This document shows positions 1-8,373 of a stretch of 45,999 nucleotides of DNA, piece by piece. The DNA is from Acidobacteriota bacterium (lineage in GTDB: Bacteria; Acidobacteriota; Vicinamibacteria; Marinacidobacterales; Marinacidobacteraceae), in contig JAJEFG010000080.1 in the NCBI GenBank assembly GCA_022820545.1, positions 1-45,999 of the forward strand, read 5' to 3'. Each line of letters opens with the position of its first letter. Position 1 is the stretch's first letter. A program made the position numbers and the translations under genes. The notes under the pieces were generated by a model. It was not told the origin of the DNA, searched no databases, and saw nothing but the letters and a program-made list of their open reading frames with translations.

Positions 1-1835
1 TTGTCGATGCCCATGCCGAATGCGTTGGTTGCCACGATGATGCGGAGATCGCCGTTGGTGAATTGTTGCTGGGTCTCCAGCTTGGCTTCGGGCTTCAGCC
101 CGGCATGGTAATGGGCGGCGGCGTACCCCTTCTCCTTCAGGAAATCGGCAACCCTTTCGGTCTCGCTGCGGGTGGCGCAGTAGATGATCGCCCCGGACGT
201 GCCATCACCGGGCAGTGCGTCCTCGAGAACTGATACGATGTCGCCCAGCTTCCCGGTCTTGTCCGTCGGAATGACGTCGAATGAGAGATTGTCGCGCTGT
301 GCGCCACCATCGATCCTTTGGAGATCGATGCCGAGGTTCTCCCGAAAATGCCCGCAGATGTCGTCGATGACGCCGGGCTTGGCTGTCGCCGTCAGGCAGA
401 TCAGCGGGGCGGTGTCGGTGTCGGCGGAGTACTCACGAATAAAGCGAGCGATGTATCGGTAGTCCGGGCGAAAATCATGGCCCCACTTGGAGACGCAATG
501 CGCCTCGTCGACCACCCAGTAGCCGACCTCGCGCTGCTCCAGGACGGACCGTACCGAGGGGTTTCTCAGTTGTTCCGGCGAGATGAGCAGCATCGAGGCA
601 TCGCCGAGGCGGACGCGGTCGAGCGCGTCGTGACGTTCCGGGAGCGACAGAAGGCCGTTGACGGTGACACAGGACGAGATCCCCTGGCGCTTCAGGCTGG
701 CGACCTGGTCGGCCATGAGCGCGACCAGCGGCGACATGACGACGGTGAGCGCACCGGTCCGGTGATACCCGGCGAGCGCCGGCAACTGGTAACAGAGCGA
801 CTTGCCGGTGCCGGTCGGGAGGATTCCGAGGACCGAGGACCTGGCGACCGCCGCTGCGACAATCGTCTCCTGCAGGGAGCGGCCGTCCCCGCCGGCCGGC
901 TTCGGCCGGAACCCCTCGAACCCGAACCACTGTTCGAGAAGACTCTTGGGGTCCTTCCACGACCGGCACCACGAGCAGGCGGGGTCCGTGCAGGACGTGT
1001 CACGGAGCCTTCGAACGAGCACGCCGGCATCGGGAAACTGGTGACGGACCCAGGGCGGCATCACGGAGTTCTCGCCAGCCACCGAGATCCAGGAGAGCGC
1101 GTACGCGAGCGACCAGCCGGTTCGCTGGGCTTCGTTGATCGCCAGTTCGATCTGGTGGGTGCAGGCCCGGCCGGCGAGGACCTGCCGGATCGCACGCTGC
1201 GCCTCGGTTGCATCCGGCCTCGGCGCACCCGTTACCGACTCGAAGAGCGCTTCGAAACCCCGGGGCTTCTCGCTCGATGTCGCGAGCCAATGGCAGGCTG
1301 CCAACAAATCGGGGTTGTCCCGAGCAAGTTTCTGCAACTCGGCGAGCTGGTTCCGCAGGACGGTGAAGACGAGCCCGGCGTCGATCTCAGGATCGCTGGC
1401 GCTCCCGGCCTGGAGCCGCCCGTCCTTGTAGTGCTTGACCAGGCGGTGATACGGGTTGCGGGGAAAGGCGAGAGGGTTGAGCCAGAGGGTGTCGATGGGA
1501 GGCTTGGTCAGGAGGCGCAGGCTGGAACTGGCTTCCCTCAGATAGGGCAGATCGTGCTTGATTACGTTGTGTCCGAGAACGAACTCCGCGCCGGCGGCGT
1601 ACTCGTCAAGCGCACGTAGCGCGATTGAAAGGTCGCCGCCGCTGTAGGTACAAGTGTCGGCAGTCGTCGAACGGCGGGCGGCGAAGGCGCGAATCCGGCC
1701 GGAGTTCGGATCGACCTCGAGGTCGATCGAGACGCATCCGGAAAGAAGCGCTTCCGTCCCCGCCGTTTCCAGCGAGTCCTTGCCGTCCAGGGAATCGCGC
1801 CGGGTGGTGCGGTCCTTCCCCCGCGCGATCGTCAA
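1..1835 (-). CDS. Exonuclease-RecQ fusion DNA helicase, 5' part (runs off left edge)
   Basis: The minus strand is open from about 1835 to the left edge and encodes the first 611 or so residues of a RecQ-family ATP-dependent 3'-5' helicase. An N-terminal DEDDh exonuclease-like domain comes first: DLE with D38 and E40, then HNVIKHD at about 89-95. A Cys cluster (C282, C287, C290) links it to the helicase. Walker A is GILPTGTGKS with K345, and the DEAH box starts at D443. The sequence stops inside helicase domain 2, before the RecQ C-terminal region. This is the domain order of human WRN, which is established knowledge. The TTG at 1835 is the only plausible start downstream of an in-frame TGA at 854-856 of line 1801 (1854-1856), and its ribosome binding site is weak, so the N terminus is uncertain. 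A role in recombination or repair is likely; a defence role is possible but not shown. Confidence 0.85.
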   Translation of the reverse strand, partial: MTIARGKDRTTRRDSLDGKDSLETAGTEALLSGCVSIDLEVDPNSGRIRAFAARRSTTADTCTYSGGDLSIALRALDEYAAGAEFVLGHNVIKHDLPYLREASSSLRLLTKPPIDTLWLNPLAFPRNPYHRLVKHYKDGRLQAGSASDPEIDAGLVFTVLRNQLAELQKLARDNPDLLAACHWLATSSEKPRGFEALFESVTGAPRPDATEAQRAIRQVLAGRACTHQIELAINEAQRTGWSLAYALSWISVAGENSVMPPWVRHQFPDAGVLVRRLRDTSCTDPACSWCRSWKDPKSLLEQWFGFEGFRPKPAGGDGRSLQETIVAAAVARSSVLGILPTGTGKSLCYQLPALAGYHRTGALTVVMSPLVALMADQVASLKRQGISSCVTVNGLLSLPERHDALDRVRLGDASMLLISPEQLRNPSVRSVLEQREVGYWVVDEAHCVSKWGHDFRPDYRYIARFIREYSADTDTAPLICLTATAKPGVIDDICGHFRENLGIDLQRIDGGAQRDNLSFDVIPTDKTGKLGDIVSVLEDALPGDGTSGAIIYCATRSETERVADFLKEKGYAAAHYHAGLKPEAKLETQQQFTNGDLRIIVATNAFGMGID

Positions 1836-2200
1836 GTCAGCGAAGACTTCGACTCAGCGGTGACCAAGCCGAAACTCGCCACGCGCCCACCCGATTCCAG
1901 ATGGCTCAGGGCGACGCGGGCGCCGAGGTCATCGCGGCGGTGATGCCGGACGTGATGGTTGGTGCTGGAGATCGCGGGCAATCGGAAGAAGGATCAGAGG
2001 TTCAGGATGTGATGCCCGTGGACCAGCGCGAAGCGCCGGGTGGTTCGGAAGGGGGTCCCTATCCGATCAGCACCAAGAGACCCGACGGATCACACCGGGT
2101 GGCCCCCGTGCGGACCACTCGACATGACAGGGTAAGTATGAAACGACGTTACACCCCTTCACAAAAGAGCGCCACTAGAGTCGGCGGCGCTGAACCATCC
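1836..2200. other. Intergenic stretch without recognisable gene
   Basis: About 365 bp upstream of the recQ-type gene and downstream of tRNA-Leu. Open frames here run on through the tRNA genes or are antisense to them, so none is credible. On the minus strand, part of it reads like a gene remnant interrupted by stops, but I do not recognise the family. Confidence 0.5.
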
Positions 2201-2245
2201 GCGGCCCTGCGGGCCGCTGTGCCGGGTCTGAAGACCGGCGCTCCC
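2201..2245. repeat. Dispersed two-hairpin repeat, copy A
   Basis: Hairpin 1 is GCGGCCC-TGC-GGGCCGC (2201-2217). Hairpin 2 is an imperfect form of the family core, with GCCGGGTCT opposing AGACCGGC (2221-2239), followed by GCTCC. It lies just 3' of tRNA-Leu. Similar copies are at 2734, 9723, 20188, 41301, 41500 and 45936. Confidence 0.6.
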
Positions 2246-2259
2246 CCGGCGCGCCTCGG

Positions 2260-2345
2260 TACCGGGAGCGGGGCTCGAACCCGCACGTCCCGTGAGGGAC
2301 AGGAGATTTTAAGTCTCCCGCGTCTACCGATTTCGCCATCCCGGC
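2260..2345 (-). tRNA. tRNA-Leu (anticodon TAA)
   Basis: The minus strand folds as an 86-nt class II tRNA. The acceptor is GCCGGGA against TCCCGGT with discriminator A. The anticodon loop CTTAAAA gives TAA, reading UUA. A long variable arm (CTGTCCCTCACGGGACG) and GGTTCGAGCCC in the T arm are present. The first acceptor pair is G-U. CCA is not encoded: the genome continues CCG after A73. Confidence 0.93.
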
Positions 2346-2439
2346 AAGCTCGCCCCGCGGCGAATTCCGTCCACCGCAAGACCCGGAAACACACACCGAA
2401 CGCGCCGCCCCCGGCGCATCCGGTCAGGTTAAGCGGCGG

Positions 2440-2512
2440 AGGCGGCGGGCGGATTCGAACCGCCGAATAGAGGTTTTGCAGACCTCCGCCTTGGCCACTT
2501 GGCTACGCCGCC
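2440..2512 (-). tRNA. tRNA-Cys (anticodon GCA)
   Basis: The minus strand shows a GGCGGCG/CGCCGCC acceptor, the D arm, an anticodon stem-loop GGTCTGCAAAACC with GCA at the anticodon, a T loop TTCGAAT and discriminator U73, as expected for tRNA-Cys. CCA is not encoded. It belongs to a three-tRNA cluster. Confidence 0.93.
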
Positions 2513-2528
2513 TTGACCCACGTACGGC

Positions 2529-2603
<75 letters not shown>

Positions 2604-2616
2604 TCGCCGGGCGGCG

Positions 2617-2622
2617 AGTATA
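2617..2622 (-). promoter_or_regulatory. Candidate -10 element for the tRNA cluster
   Basis: TATACT on the minus strand lies 14 bp upstream of the 5' end of tRNA-Gly, a good position for initiation close to the mature 5' end. No convincing -35 hexamer was found at 17 bp. Confidence 0.5.
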
Positions 2623-2733
2623 GCCGTGCGGGCGAGGGACTCTTGGCCAAACCGGGTGATGGGCTTGGGATTTCGGCTCCCTTCGGGCGGCGGTGGCGGT
2701 CCGGCCGGCGCGGGCGAATGGCCTTGCGACATG

Positions 2734-2777
2734 CGCGGCGCGGAGCGCCGCGGTGCCGGTCTGGAGACCGGCGTTCC
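2734..2777. repeat. Dispersed two-hairpin repeat, copy B (best preserved)
   Basis: Hairpin 1 is CGCGGCGC-GGA-GCGCCGCG (2734 or 2736 onward). Hairpin 2 is a perfect palindrome, GCCGGTCT-GG-AGACCGGC (2755-2772), followed by GTTCC. Positions 2732-2766 are identical to 45934-45968 (35 of 35). It lies in the spacer between tRNA-Gly and yraN. Confidence 0.75.
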
Positions 2778-2809
2778 AAGCCGGCGGCGCCCTTCCGGCG
2801 GTCCCTGGC

Positions 2810-3268
2810 TCAGAAGGCGCCGCGGCGGATCCGCACGACCGGGGGGCGCAGCGCGGCCCGCAGCCGGGCCAGGAAGCGGCGCGAGCGAACCGCCGGGAAC
2901 CAGACCTCCACCACGTCCATCCGCAGCCGGGACCCCGGCGGGATGCGCTTCCGGGACGACTCCCGCCGCCACATGCGGCCGGCGGAGCGTCGGATCCGGC
3001 GGCGCTTCTCGCGGTCCACCCGCTCCGCCGGATCGCCGAAGCCGCCGCGCCGGGTCTTCACCTCGACGACGGCGAGCGTCTGCCCCTCCCAGGCCACGAT
3101 GTCGAGTTCCGCATCGCTGCGTTGCCGGCCCGGCCGATAGTTCCGGGCCACCACCCGGTAGCCCGAACGGCGCAGCACCCGGGCGGCGATCCGTTCGCCG
3201 CGCGCTCCGAGCCTCAGGTGGGGGGCGCGTCTCCGGAATGGCCAGCGGGCTCTTCGCCGCCAGGCCAC
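2810..3268 (-). CDS. yraN: YraN/UPF0102 family nuclease-like protein
   Basis: A 152-residue protein of the UPF0102 (YraN) family, which has a restriction-endonuclease-like fold. The signature ELDIVAWEG followed by AVVEVKTRR (about residues 54-75) carries the D...ExK catalytic-type residues, preceded by the family's 'GARGERIAARVLRRSGYRVV' type helix. The role in the cell is not firmly established; a link to Holliday-junction or DNA metabolism is often assumed. The start is GTG at 3268, one nucleotide after the cysS stop, with GAGGA inside the end of cysS as the ribosome binding site, so translation is probably coupled to cysS. The C-terminal tail is Arg-rich. Confidence 0.88.
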   Translation of the reverse strand: MAWRRRARWPFRRRAPHLRLGARGERIAARVLRRSGYRVVARNYRPGRQRSDAELDIVAWEGQTLAVVEVKTRRGGFGDPAERVDREKRRRIRRSAGRMWRRESSRKRIPPGSRLRMDVVEVWFPAVRSRRFLARLRAALRPPVVRIRRGAF

Positions 3269-3269
3269 G

Positions 3270-4697
3270 TCAGTCCTCGCGCCGCCGCCAGATGGTGCCG
3301 GACGGCGAATCCTCGAGAAGGATCCCGCGGGCGGCCAATCCGTCGCGGATTTCGTCGGCGCGGGCGAAATCCCGGCGTTCGCGGGCTTCCTGACGCTCCC
3401 GGATCAACGCCTCCAGGTCGGCCGGCTCTTCCGCGCCTCCGGCAGCCTCGTGCCCGGTATTCATCTCGAAACTGCCGAAGACCGAGTTCATCCTGCGGAT
3501 CGCGGCCGCCCACCCCGCCGCCTCGGCGGCTCCTCCGGACGAGTGAAGCGCCCGGTTGCCCTCCTTGAGGGCGATGAACACCTCGGCGAGCGCCTTCGAG
3601 GTGTTCAGGTCGTCGTCCAGCGCCTCCTCGAAACGGACGAGCGCCGCGGCGGCCTCCGCCGGTGGTGCGGCGTCGTTCCCGGAGGCGGCCTCGTCCGAGC
3701 GCCGCAGGAAGTCGTCCACCCTGCCGATCGCCACCTCGGCCTGCCGGAGGCCGGCCTTCGTGAAGTTGAGTTGCTGGCGGTAGTGCACGCTGGCCAGCAG
3801 GTGGCGGATGGCGGCGGGCGCGAACCCTTCGTCCAGCAGTTCCCGGACGGTGAACTGGTTCCCGAGCGACTTCGACATCTTCCGGCCGTCCACCAAGAGG
3901 TGCTCGCAGTGGAACCAGTGACGCACGAAGGTCTCGCCGGTCGCGGCCTCGCTCTGGGCGATCTCGTTCTCGTGGTGCGGGAACACGAGATCCACGCCGC
4001 CGCAGTGGAGGTCGAAACCGGAACCGAGCAGTTCCAGTCCCATCGCCGAACACTCCAGATGCCAGCCGGGACGGCCCGGCCCGAACGGCGCCTCCCAGAC
4101 CGGCTCGCCGGGTCTCGGGCCCTTCCAGAGAACGAAGTCCTGGGCGTCCTCCTTGTCGTACTCGTCCGAGTCCACCCGCGCGCCGGCCAGCCGGTCGGAC
4201 GCCGCCGCCCCCGAGAGCTGTCCGTAGCCGGGAAAGTCCGTGACCCGGAAGTAGATCGAACCGCCGGATTCGTAGGCGATCCCGTTCTCGAGCAGCCGCT
4301 CGACGAGCCGGATCATCGCCTCGACGTACTCCGGATCGGTGGCTCGCGGGTAGTGCTCGGCGCGCTCGATCCCCAGGGCGTCGGCATCGTCGAAGAACTC
4401 CTCGATGTAGCGGGTCGTGTAGTCGCGCAGCGGCTGCCCCGCCTCGTTGGCGCCACGGATGGTCTTGTCGTCCACATCCGTGAAGTTCATGGCCTGCAGG
4501 ACGCGGTAACCCTTGAACCCGAGGTAGCGCCGCAGGATGTCCTGGGCCACGAACGTCCGGAAGTTCCCGATGTGTCCCCGGGCATAGACGGTGAGTCCGC
4601 AGGTGTACATGCGCACTTCGTCGGCGCTCTTCGGCTGGAACGGCTCGACCCGGCCCCCGAGCGTGTTGCGGAGCCGGAACGTGGTCTTGTCGGGCAT
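3270..4697 (-). CDS. cysS: Cysteinyl-tRNA synthetase
   Basis: A 475-residue class I aminoacyl-tRNA synthetase charging tRNA-Cys. CGLTVYARGHIGNFRT near residue 33 carries the first zinc Cys and the HIGN variant of the HIGH motif. HLECSAM and HCGGVDLVFPHHENE supply further zinc ligands, and GRKMSKSLGN is the KMSKS loop. The length is normal for CysS. It starts with ATG at 4697, 16 bp after the phosphatase gene, and is followed directly by yraN. The tRNA-Cys gene lies less than 1 kb downstream on the same strand. Confidence 0.97.
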   Translation of the reverse strand: MPDKTTFRLRNTLGGRVEPFQPKSADEVRMYTCGLTVYARGHIGNFRTFVAQDILRRYLGFKGYRVLQAMNFTDVDDKTIRGANEAGQPLRDYTTRYIEEFFDDADALGIERAEHYPRATDPEYVEAMIRLVERLLENGIAYESGGSIYFRVTDFPGYGQLSGAAASDRLAGARVDSDEYDKEDAQDFVLWKGPRPGEPVWEAPFGPGRPGWHLECSAMGLELLGSGFDLHCGGVDLVFPHHENEIAQSEAATGETFVRHWFHCEHLLVDGRKMSKSLGNQFTVRELLDEGFAPAAIRHLLASVHYRQQLNFTKAGLRQAEVAIGRVDDFLRRSDEAASGNDAAPPAEAAAALVRFEEALDDDLNTSKALAEVFIALKEGNRALHSSGGAAEAAGWAAAIRRMNSVFGSFEMNTGHEAAGGAEEPADLEALIRERQEARERRDFARADEIRDGLAARGILLEDSPSGTIWRRRED

Positions 4698-4712
4698 GAG
4701 AGGTTGCTGACG

Positions 4713-6518
4713 TTAGACGACGATCTGCCGGCCGCGGCGCTTGAGGACGACGAGGGTGAGGTCGTCACGCAGCGGACTCGGGCCGGAGAAGGCCCGGGCC
4801 CGTGAAAGCAGGTCGCCGCAGATGTCGCGGGCGCTCATCGAGCGGGCGGCGATCAGGGCGTCCACGATGCGGGCGTCATCGAAGAGGCTGCCCGCCGGGT
4901 CCTCCGCCTCGCTCAGGCCGTCGGTGTAGAGCGCCACCAGATCGCCGGGACCGAGCTCGCAGGTGCCCACCTCGGTCTCGATTTCCGGGAACAGACCCAG
5001 CACCGTGGAACCGCGGTCGAGACGCTCGACCGAGCCGTCGCCCCGGACCAGCACGGGATGCACGTGCCCGGCGTTCAGGTAGTCGAGCCGGCCGCTCGCG
5101 GGTTCGAGCCGGGCCAGGATGGCGGTCATGTAGCGGCTGTCCTCGGTGTTCTCGTGGAGGTGGTGATTCAGGTCCTGCGCGGCGCTGGCAATGCCGGGCT
5201 GGCCGTGCCGGAAGAAACTGCGCAACGACGCCTGGACCGAAGCCATGATGAGCGCCGGCCCGGCTCCCTTGCCGGATACGTCGGCGATCGTGACGAAGAC
5301 CGCTTCGTCCAGGGTGAGGTAATCGTAGTAGTCGCCCCCGACGGAGAGACAGGGAATGTTGATCCCCCAGAGGTCCCACCCGGGATACTCCGGAGCCTCC
5401 GACGGCAGAAAACGGGCCTGGATCCGGCGCGCTACCTCGAGTTCCTTCTCCTTCTGAATGGAGGCGCGGGTGAGACGCAGGCTCTCGACCGCGGCCGAGG
5501 CCTGTCCGGTGAGCGAGCTCAGGAAGGCCCGGTCCGCCGGCGACAGCTCCCGGCCGAATCCGGCCGCTCCCAGGAAGAGCGTTCCCTGAACCGCGCCGGA
5601 GGCGAAGGGCACGACCCAGCCGATCTCCATCCTCGCGAGGTCGCAGGAGGTGGCCCAGTGCGAGAGATCGGCCGTCGGACGGATGTTGTGCTCGCCCGCC
5701 AGGATCTCGGCGGCGCGGACGAAGACGGACCCATCGTCGTCCGGGCGCTTCGGGCCCTTGGCGGCGACCACCCTTCCCCCGGCCACCACCGCGGCCCGGC
5801 TCGCCAGCACGTGTCCCATGGCGCCGTGGAGCAGCAAATCCCAGACGGCCGCCTCGTCGCGGGCCCGGTGCAGGCCGGCCGTCAGATCCATGAGCGAACG
5901 GAGCTGATAGACGTGGAGCGACAGCCGCCGGTTCGCGACTCGCAACTCCTCGTCGCGCCGGCACTTCTCGAGGGCCGCCGCCGCAGAAACCGAGAGCGCC
6001 TCCAGAAAGTCGGTCCGCGACCCGGCGAGGTCGGGATGCGGCTCTCCCAGCAGCAGCACGCCGCGCAGTCCGTCCCGGGTGCGCAAGAGGGCCGCCGAGG
6101 ACGCTTCGGAATCGCGCATGAGCTGCCGAAAGGGCTCCGCCGCCGCGTCTTCTTCCCGATCCTCGCCACCCGACCGCAGGACGAGCGCGTCCGGCAGGAG
6201 TTCCGGCGCCTTTAGTTCAAGTTCCGCCCAATCGGGATTCCCGGCCCCCCGCCGGCTGGCCGCGCGCAGGACCCCCTCCTCGTCGGGCAGCAGCAAGCCC
6301 GCCCAGCGGGCCCCGGACTCGCCGAGCGCCACCAGGACGATGAGGGAAGCCACCTCGGCCACGTTCAGCCGCTCGAACGCCGCGGCGCTGAAGTCGGTCA
6401 GGGCCAGTAGTTCGGACACCCGCCGTTCCAGCCCGGGGTTCATGTCTCCAATGTGCTCTGCGAGCAGTTGCTGGTAACGCGTGCCCGGTGCGCCCGTCGC
6501 GACCGTGTTCGGAGTCAC
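4713..6518 (-). CDS. GAF-domain PP2C/SpoIIE-type serine phosphatase (RsbU-like)
   Basis: A 601-residue cytoplasmic protein. The N-terminal 380 or so residues look like two GAF-type sensor domains joined by a helical linker ending in EKELEVARRIQARFLP. The C-terminal SpoIIE/PP2C phosphatase follows, with GGDYYDY, IADVSGKGAGPALIM, LNAGHVHPVL and LYTDGLSEAED carrying the metal-binding Asp residues. RsbU-type enzymes dephosphorylate a STAS anti-anti-sigma factor, and that partner is encoded two genes upstream in the same run. The start is GTG at 6518, 39 bp after the kinase gene. The input signal cannot be read from the sequence. Confidence 0.9.
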   Translation of the reverse strand: MTPNTVATGAPGTRYQQLLAEHIGDMNPGLERRVSELLALTDFSAAAFERLNVAEVASLIVLVALGESGARWAGLLLPDEEGVLRAASRRGAGNPDWAELELKAPELLPDALVLRSGGEDREEDAAAEPFRQLMRDSEASSAALLRTRDGLRGVLLLGEPHPDLAGSRTDFLEALSVSAAAALEKCRRDEELRVANRRLSLHVYQLRSLMDLTAGLHRARDEAAVWDLLLHGAMGHVLASRAAVVAGGRVVAAKGPKRPDDDGSVFVRAAEILAGEHNIRPTADLSHWATSCDLARMEIGWVVPFASGAVQGTLFLGAAGFGRELSPADRAFLSSLTGQASAAVESLRLTRASIQKEKELEVARRIQARFLPSEAPEYPGWDLWGINIPCLSVGGDYYDYLTLDEAVFVTIADVSGKGAGPALIMASVQASLRSFFRHGQPGIASAAQDLNHHLHENTEDSRYMTAILARLEPASGRLDYLNAGHVHPVLVRGDGSVERLDRGSTVLGLFPEIETEVGTCELGPGDLVALYTDGLSEAEDPAGSLFDDARIVDALIAARSMSARDICGDLLSRARAFSGPSPLRDDLTLVVLKRRGRQIVV

Positions 6519-6557
6519 GATGCGGCCCCTTGCCGCCGTGATCCGTCCCGCACCGGA

Positions 6558-7019
6558 TCAGGACTCCAGCGGGCGGGAACCCGGGCGGTTGCGCTCGAGC
6601 ACCCAACGGCCAACACCCGCCGATTCCTCATGGACGACGTGATCCATGAGCCGGCGCATGAGATGCACCCCCAGGCCACCCCGCCGCCGTTCACGCGCCA
6701 ATCGTCCGAGGTCCACTCCGGCAGGCAGGCTCGTGGGCGCGGCGCCGCGGTGTTCCAACTCGATCCGCAGTGCCTCGGGCCCCGGCCGGAAACGGAGCCG
6801 GACGGAGTGACCCGGCTCGCCTCGGTAGGCGTGTTCGATCACGTTCGTCATCGCTTCTCCCACCGCCACCGCAATCTCGTCCGCGGCGGAAGGGTCGAAG
6901 CCCTCGGCGATCGCCGCCCTCCGCGTCGCCTCGTGGACGAGGCTCAGGCACTCGCAGGTCGCCGGTACGTCAATCTCGAGCGGCGCCGGTTCCGTCCGCA
7001 ATGGCTCAATTCCCTCCAA
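6558..7019 (-). CDS. RsbW/SpoIIAB-like anti-sigma factor serine kinase
   Basis: A 153-residue HATPase_c-type kinase. The N box GEAMTNVIEHAY lies at about residue 53, and the G-box region RRGGLGVHLMRRLMDHV is near residue 112. RsbW proteins bind a sigma factor (or another partner) and phosphorylate the STAS protein. No sigma factor gene is present nearby, so the target is unknown. The start is TTG at 7019 (a second TTG lies 18 bp downstream). A GGAGGG ribosome binding site sits within the region overlapping the STAS gene by 14 bp, suggesting translational coupling and matched stoichiometry. Confidence 0.87.
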   Translation of the reverse strand: MEGIEPLRTEPAPLEIDVPATCECLSLVHEATRRAAIAEGFDPSAADEIAVAVGEAMTNVIEHAYRGEPGHSVRLRFRPGPEALRIELEHRGAAPTSLPAGVDLGRLARERRRGGLGVHLMRRLMDHVVHEESAGVGRWVLERNRPGSRPLES

Positions 7020-7356
7020 AACTGAGGACCGCTTGCTCCTCGGTCTCGAAGGTGCGGCACAGCCGGTCGAAACCCAGGACCTCGAAGATGTGGGCCACGG
7101 TCCCGGTGAGCGCCGCGACCCGGATGTCCCCGCCGCCCGCGCGGGCCTCCTCGATGAGTCCCATGATCGCGCCGAAGCCGGCGCTCGCCACGTAGGAGAG
7201 GTGGGCGCCGCTGATCACGATGCGCACGTCGCCGGCCTCGACGAGCGCGTTCAGCACTCCCTCGAACTCGGCGACGGTGTGCGCGTTGATGAAACCCTTC
7301 GGTTCCACCACCACCACTTCGGCGGCGCGGCGCGTAGCGACTTGCAGATCAGGCAT
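7006..7356 (-). CDS. STAS-domain anti-anti-sigma factor (RsbV/SpoIIAA-like)
   Basis: A 116-residue single STAS domain starting at the ATG at 7356 (a longer upstream frame exists but lies inside ribF). LSYVASAGFGAIMGL at about residues 55-69 corresponds to the D-S-S-G-L phosphorylation loop; here it reads A-S-A-G, so the Ser is kept but the context differs. In partner switching it would be phosphorylated by the downstream kinase and dephosphorylated by the phosphatase two genes on. It overlaps ribF by 8 bp at its start and the kinase gene by 14 bp at its end. Confidence 0.87.
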   Translation of the reverse strand: MPDLQVATRRAAEVVVVEPKGFINAHTVAEFEGVLNALVEAGDVRIVISGAHLSYVASAGFGAIMGLIEEARAGGGDIRVAALTGTVAHIFEVLGFDRLCRTFETEEQAVLSFGGN

Positions 7357-8359
7357 GGGTGAGCGTCTCGGGTTTGGCAGCCTCGGTGGCCCGGGACCAG
7401 ACCTCGGGCGCGGGGAACGCGGCCAGCTCGCGGGCCCGCGCCACGTCGCGTTCGAGCTGCAGTTTGAGGGACTCCGGGCCCGGGAAGGCCCGAACCTCCC
7501 GCAGCCATCCGAGGAAGCGCACGCGGAGGCGCGATACCTCACCGGAGAATCCCATCAGGTGCACCTCCAGGGAAGGCGAATCGTCGAAGGTGGGCCGCGG
7601 TCCGTAGTGAAGCACCGCGCGGAAGAGCCGGTCCCCCGGGGGGGCGGGCACCGCATCCACCGCGTAGACCCCGTGCGGAACCAGCACGTCCCCCTCGGGC
7701 GCCAGGTTTGCGGTGGGAAACCCGAGACGCCGGCCCCGGCCCCGCCCCGCAACCACCGCGCCGTCGATCTCGTAGAACGCTCCGAGGAGCGCGGCGCCCG
7801 CTTCGATGTTCCCCTCGGCCAGGGTCCGCCGGATCCTGGTGGAAGAGACGATCGCCCCGTCCCACGAGACGGACGGCGCCTCGATGACCCGGAACCCGTG
7901 GCGGTCGCCGAGGGCGCGGAGGGTTTCGAGATCGCCCGCGCGGCCGCGGCCGAACCGGAAATTCGCGCCCTGCACCACGGTGACGGCCCCGAGCCGCTCC
8001 ACGAGCAGCCGGGAAACGAAATCCGCGGGAGAGGTTCGGGCCATCGCTTCGCCGAACTCGAGCACGACGAGGCGCTCCACTCCGGCGTCCGCGAGCCGCT
8101 CCGCCCTGAGCGCGAAGCTGGTGATGGTCTTCGGAGCCCGGTCGGGACGAAGCAGCCGGGCGGGATGGGGATCGAAGGTCACCGCGACGCACTCGGCGCC
8201 GCGGGCCCGCGCCTCCTCTCTGGCGAGCTGCAATCCCATCCGGTGACCCCGGTGGACTCCGTCGAAGTTGCCGACCGCGACGACCGCGGGTCCTGCCGGC
8301 GCGCCGGCGTCCGCCCCGTCCGGCGCGGGGGGCAGCTCGCGAAGGCGCTCGATTCTCAT
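7349..8359 (-). CDS. ribF: Bifunctional riboflavin kinase/FAD synthetase
   Basis: A 336-residue enzyme making FMN and FAD from riboflavin. The N-terminal adenylyltransferase domain has GNFDGVHRGHR (about residues 31-41, HxGH-type nucleotide binding), VTFDPHPARLL and ISSTRIR-like 'VSSTRIRRTL'. The C-terminal flavokinase has GRGRRLGFPTANL and a YAVDA...EVHLMGF core. The start is ATG at 8359, 14 bp after the DUF1844 gene, and the end overlaps the STAS gene. Flavin supply would serve, for example, the flavoproteins PyrD and PyrK elsewhere in the window. Confidence 0.96.
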   Translation of the reverse strand: MRIERLRELPPAPDGADAGAPAGPAVVAVGNFDGVHRGHRMGLQLAREEARARGAECVAVTFDPHPARLLRPDRAPKTITSFALRAERLADAGVERLVVLEFGEAMARTSPADFVSRLLVERLGAVTVVQGANFRFGRGRAGDLETLRALGDRHGFRVIEAPSVSWDGAIVSSTRIRRTLAEGNIEAGAALLGAFYEIDGAVVAGRGRGRRLGFPTANLAPEGDVLVPHGVYAVDAVPAPPGDRLFRAVLHYGPRPTFDDSPSLEVHLMGFSGEVSRLRVRFLGWLREVRAFPGPESLKLQLERDVARARELAAFPAPEVWSRATEAAKPETLTHA

Positions 8360-8373
8360 GTCAGGATCGGCTC

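Noticed and set aside
318-1619. 433-residue plus-strand open frame
   Set aside because: It is antisense to the exonuclease-RecQ gene, whose frame is open to the window edge and has Walker A, DEAH and exonuclease motifs.
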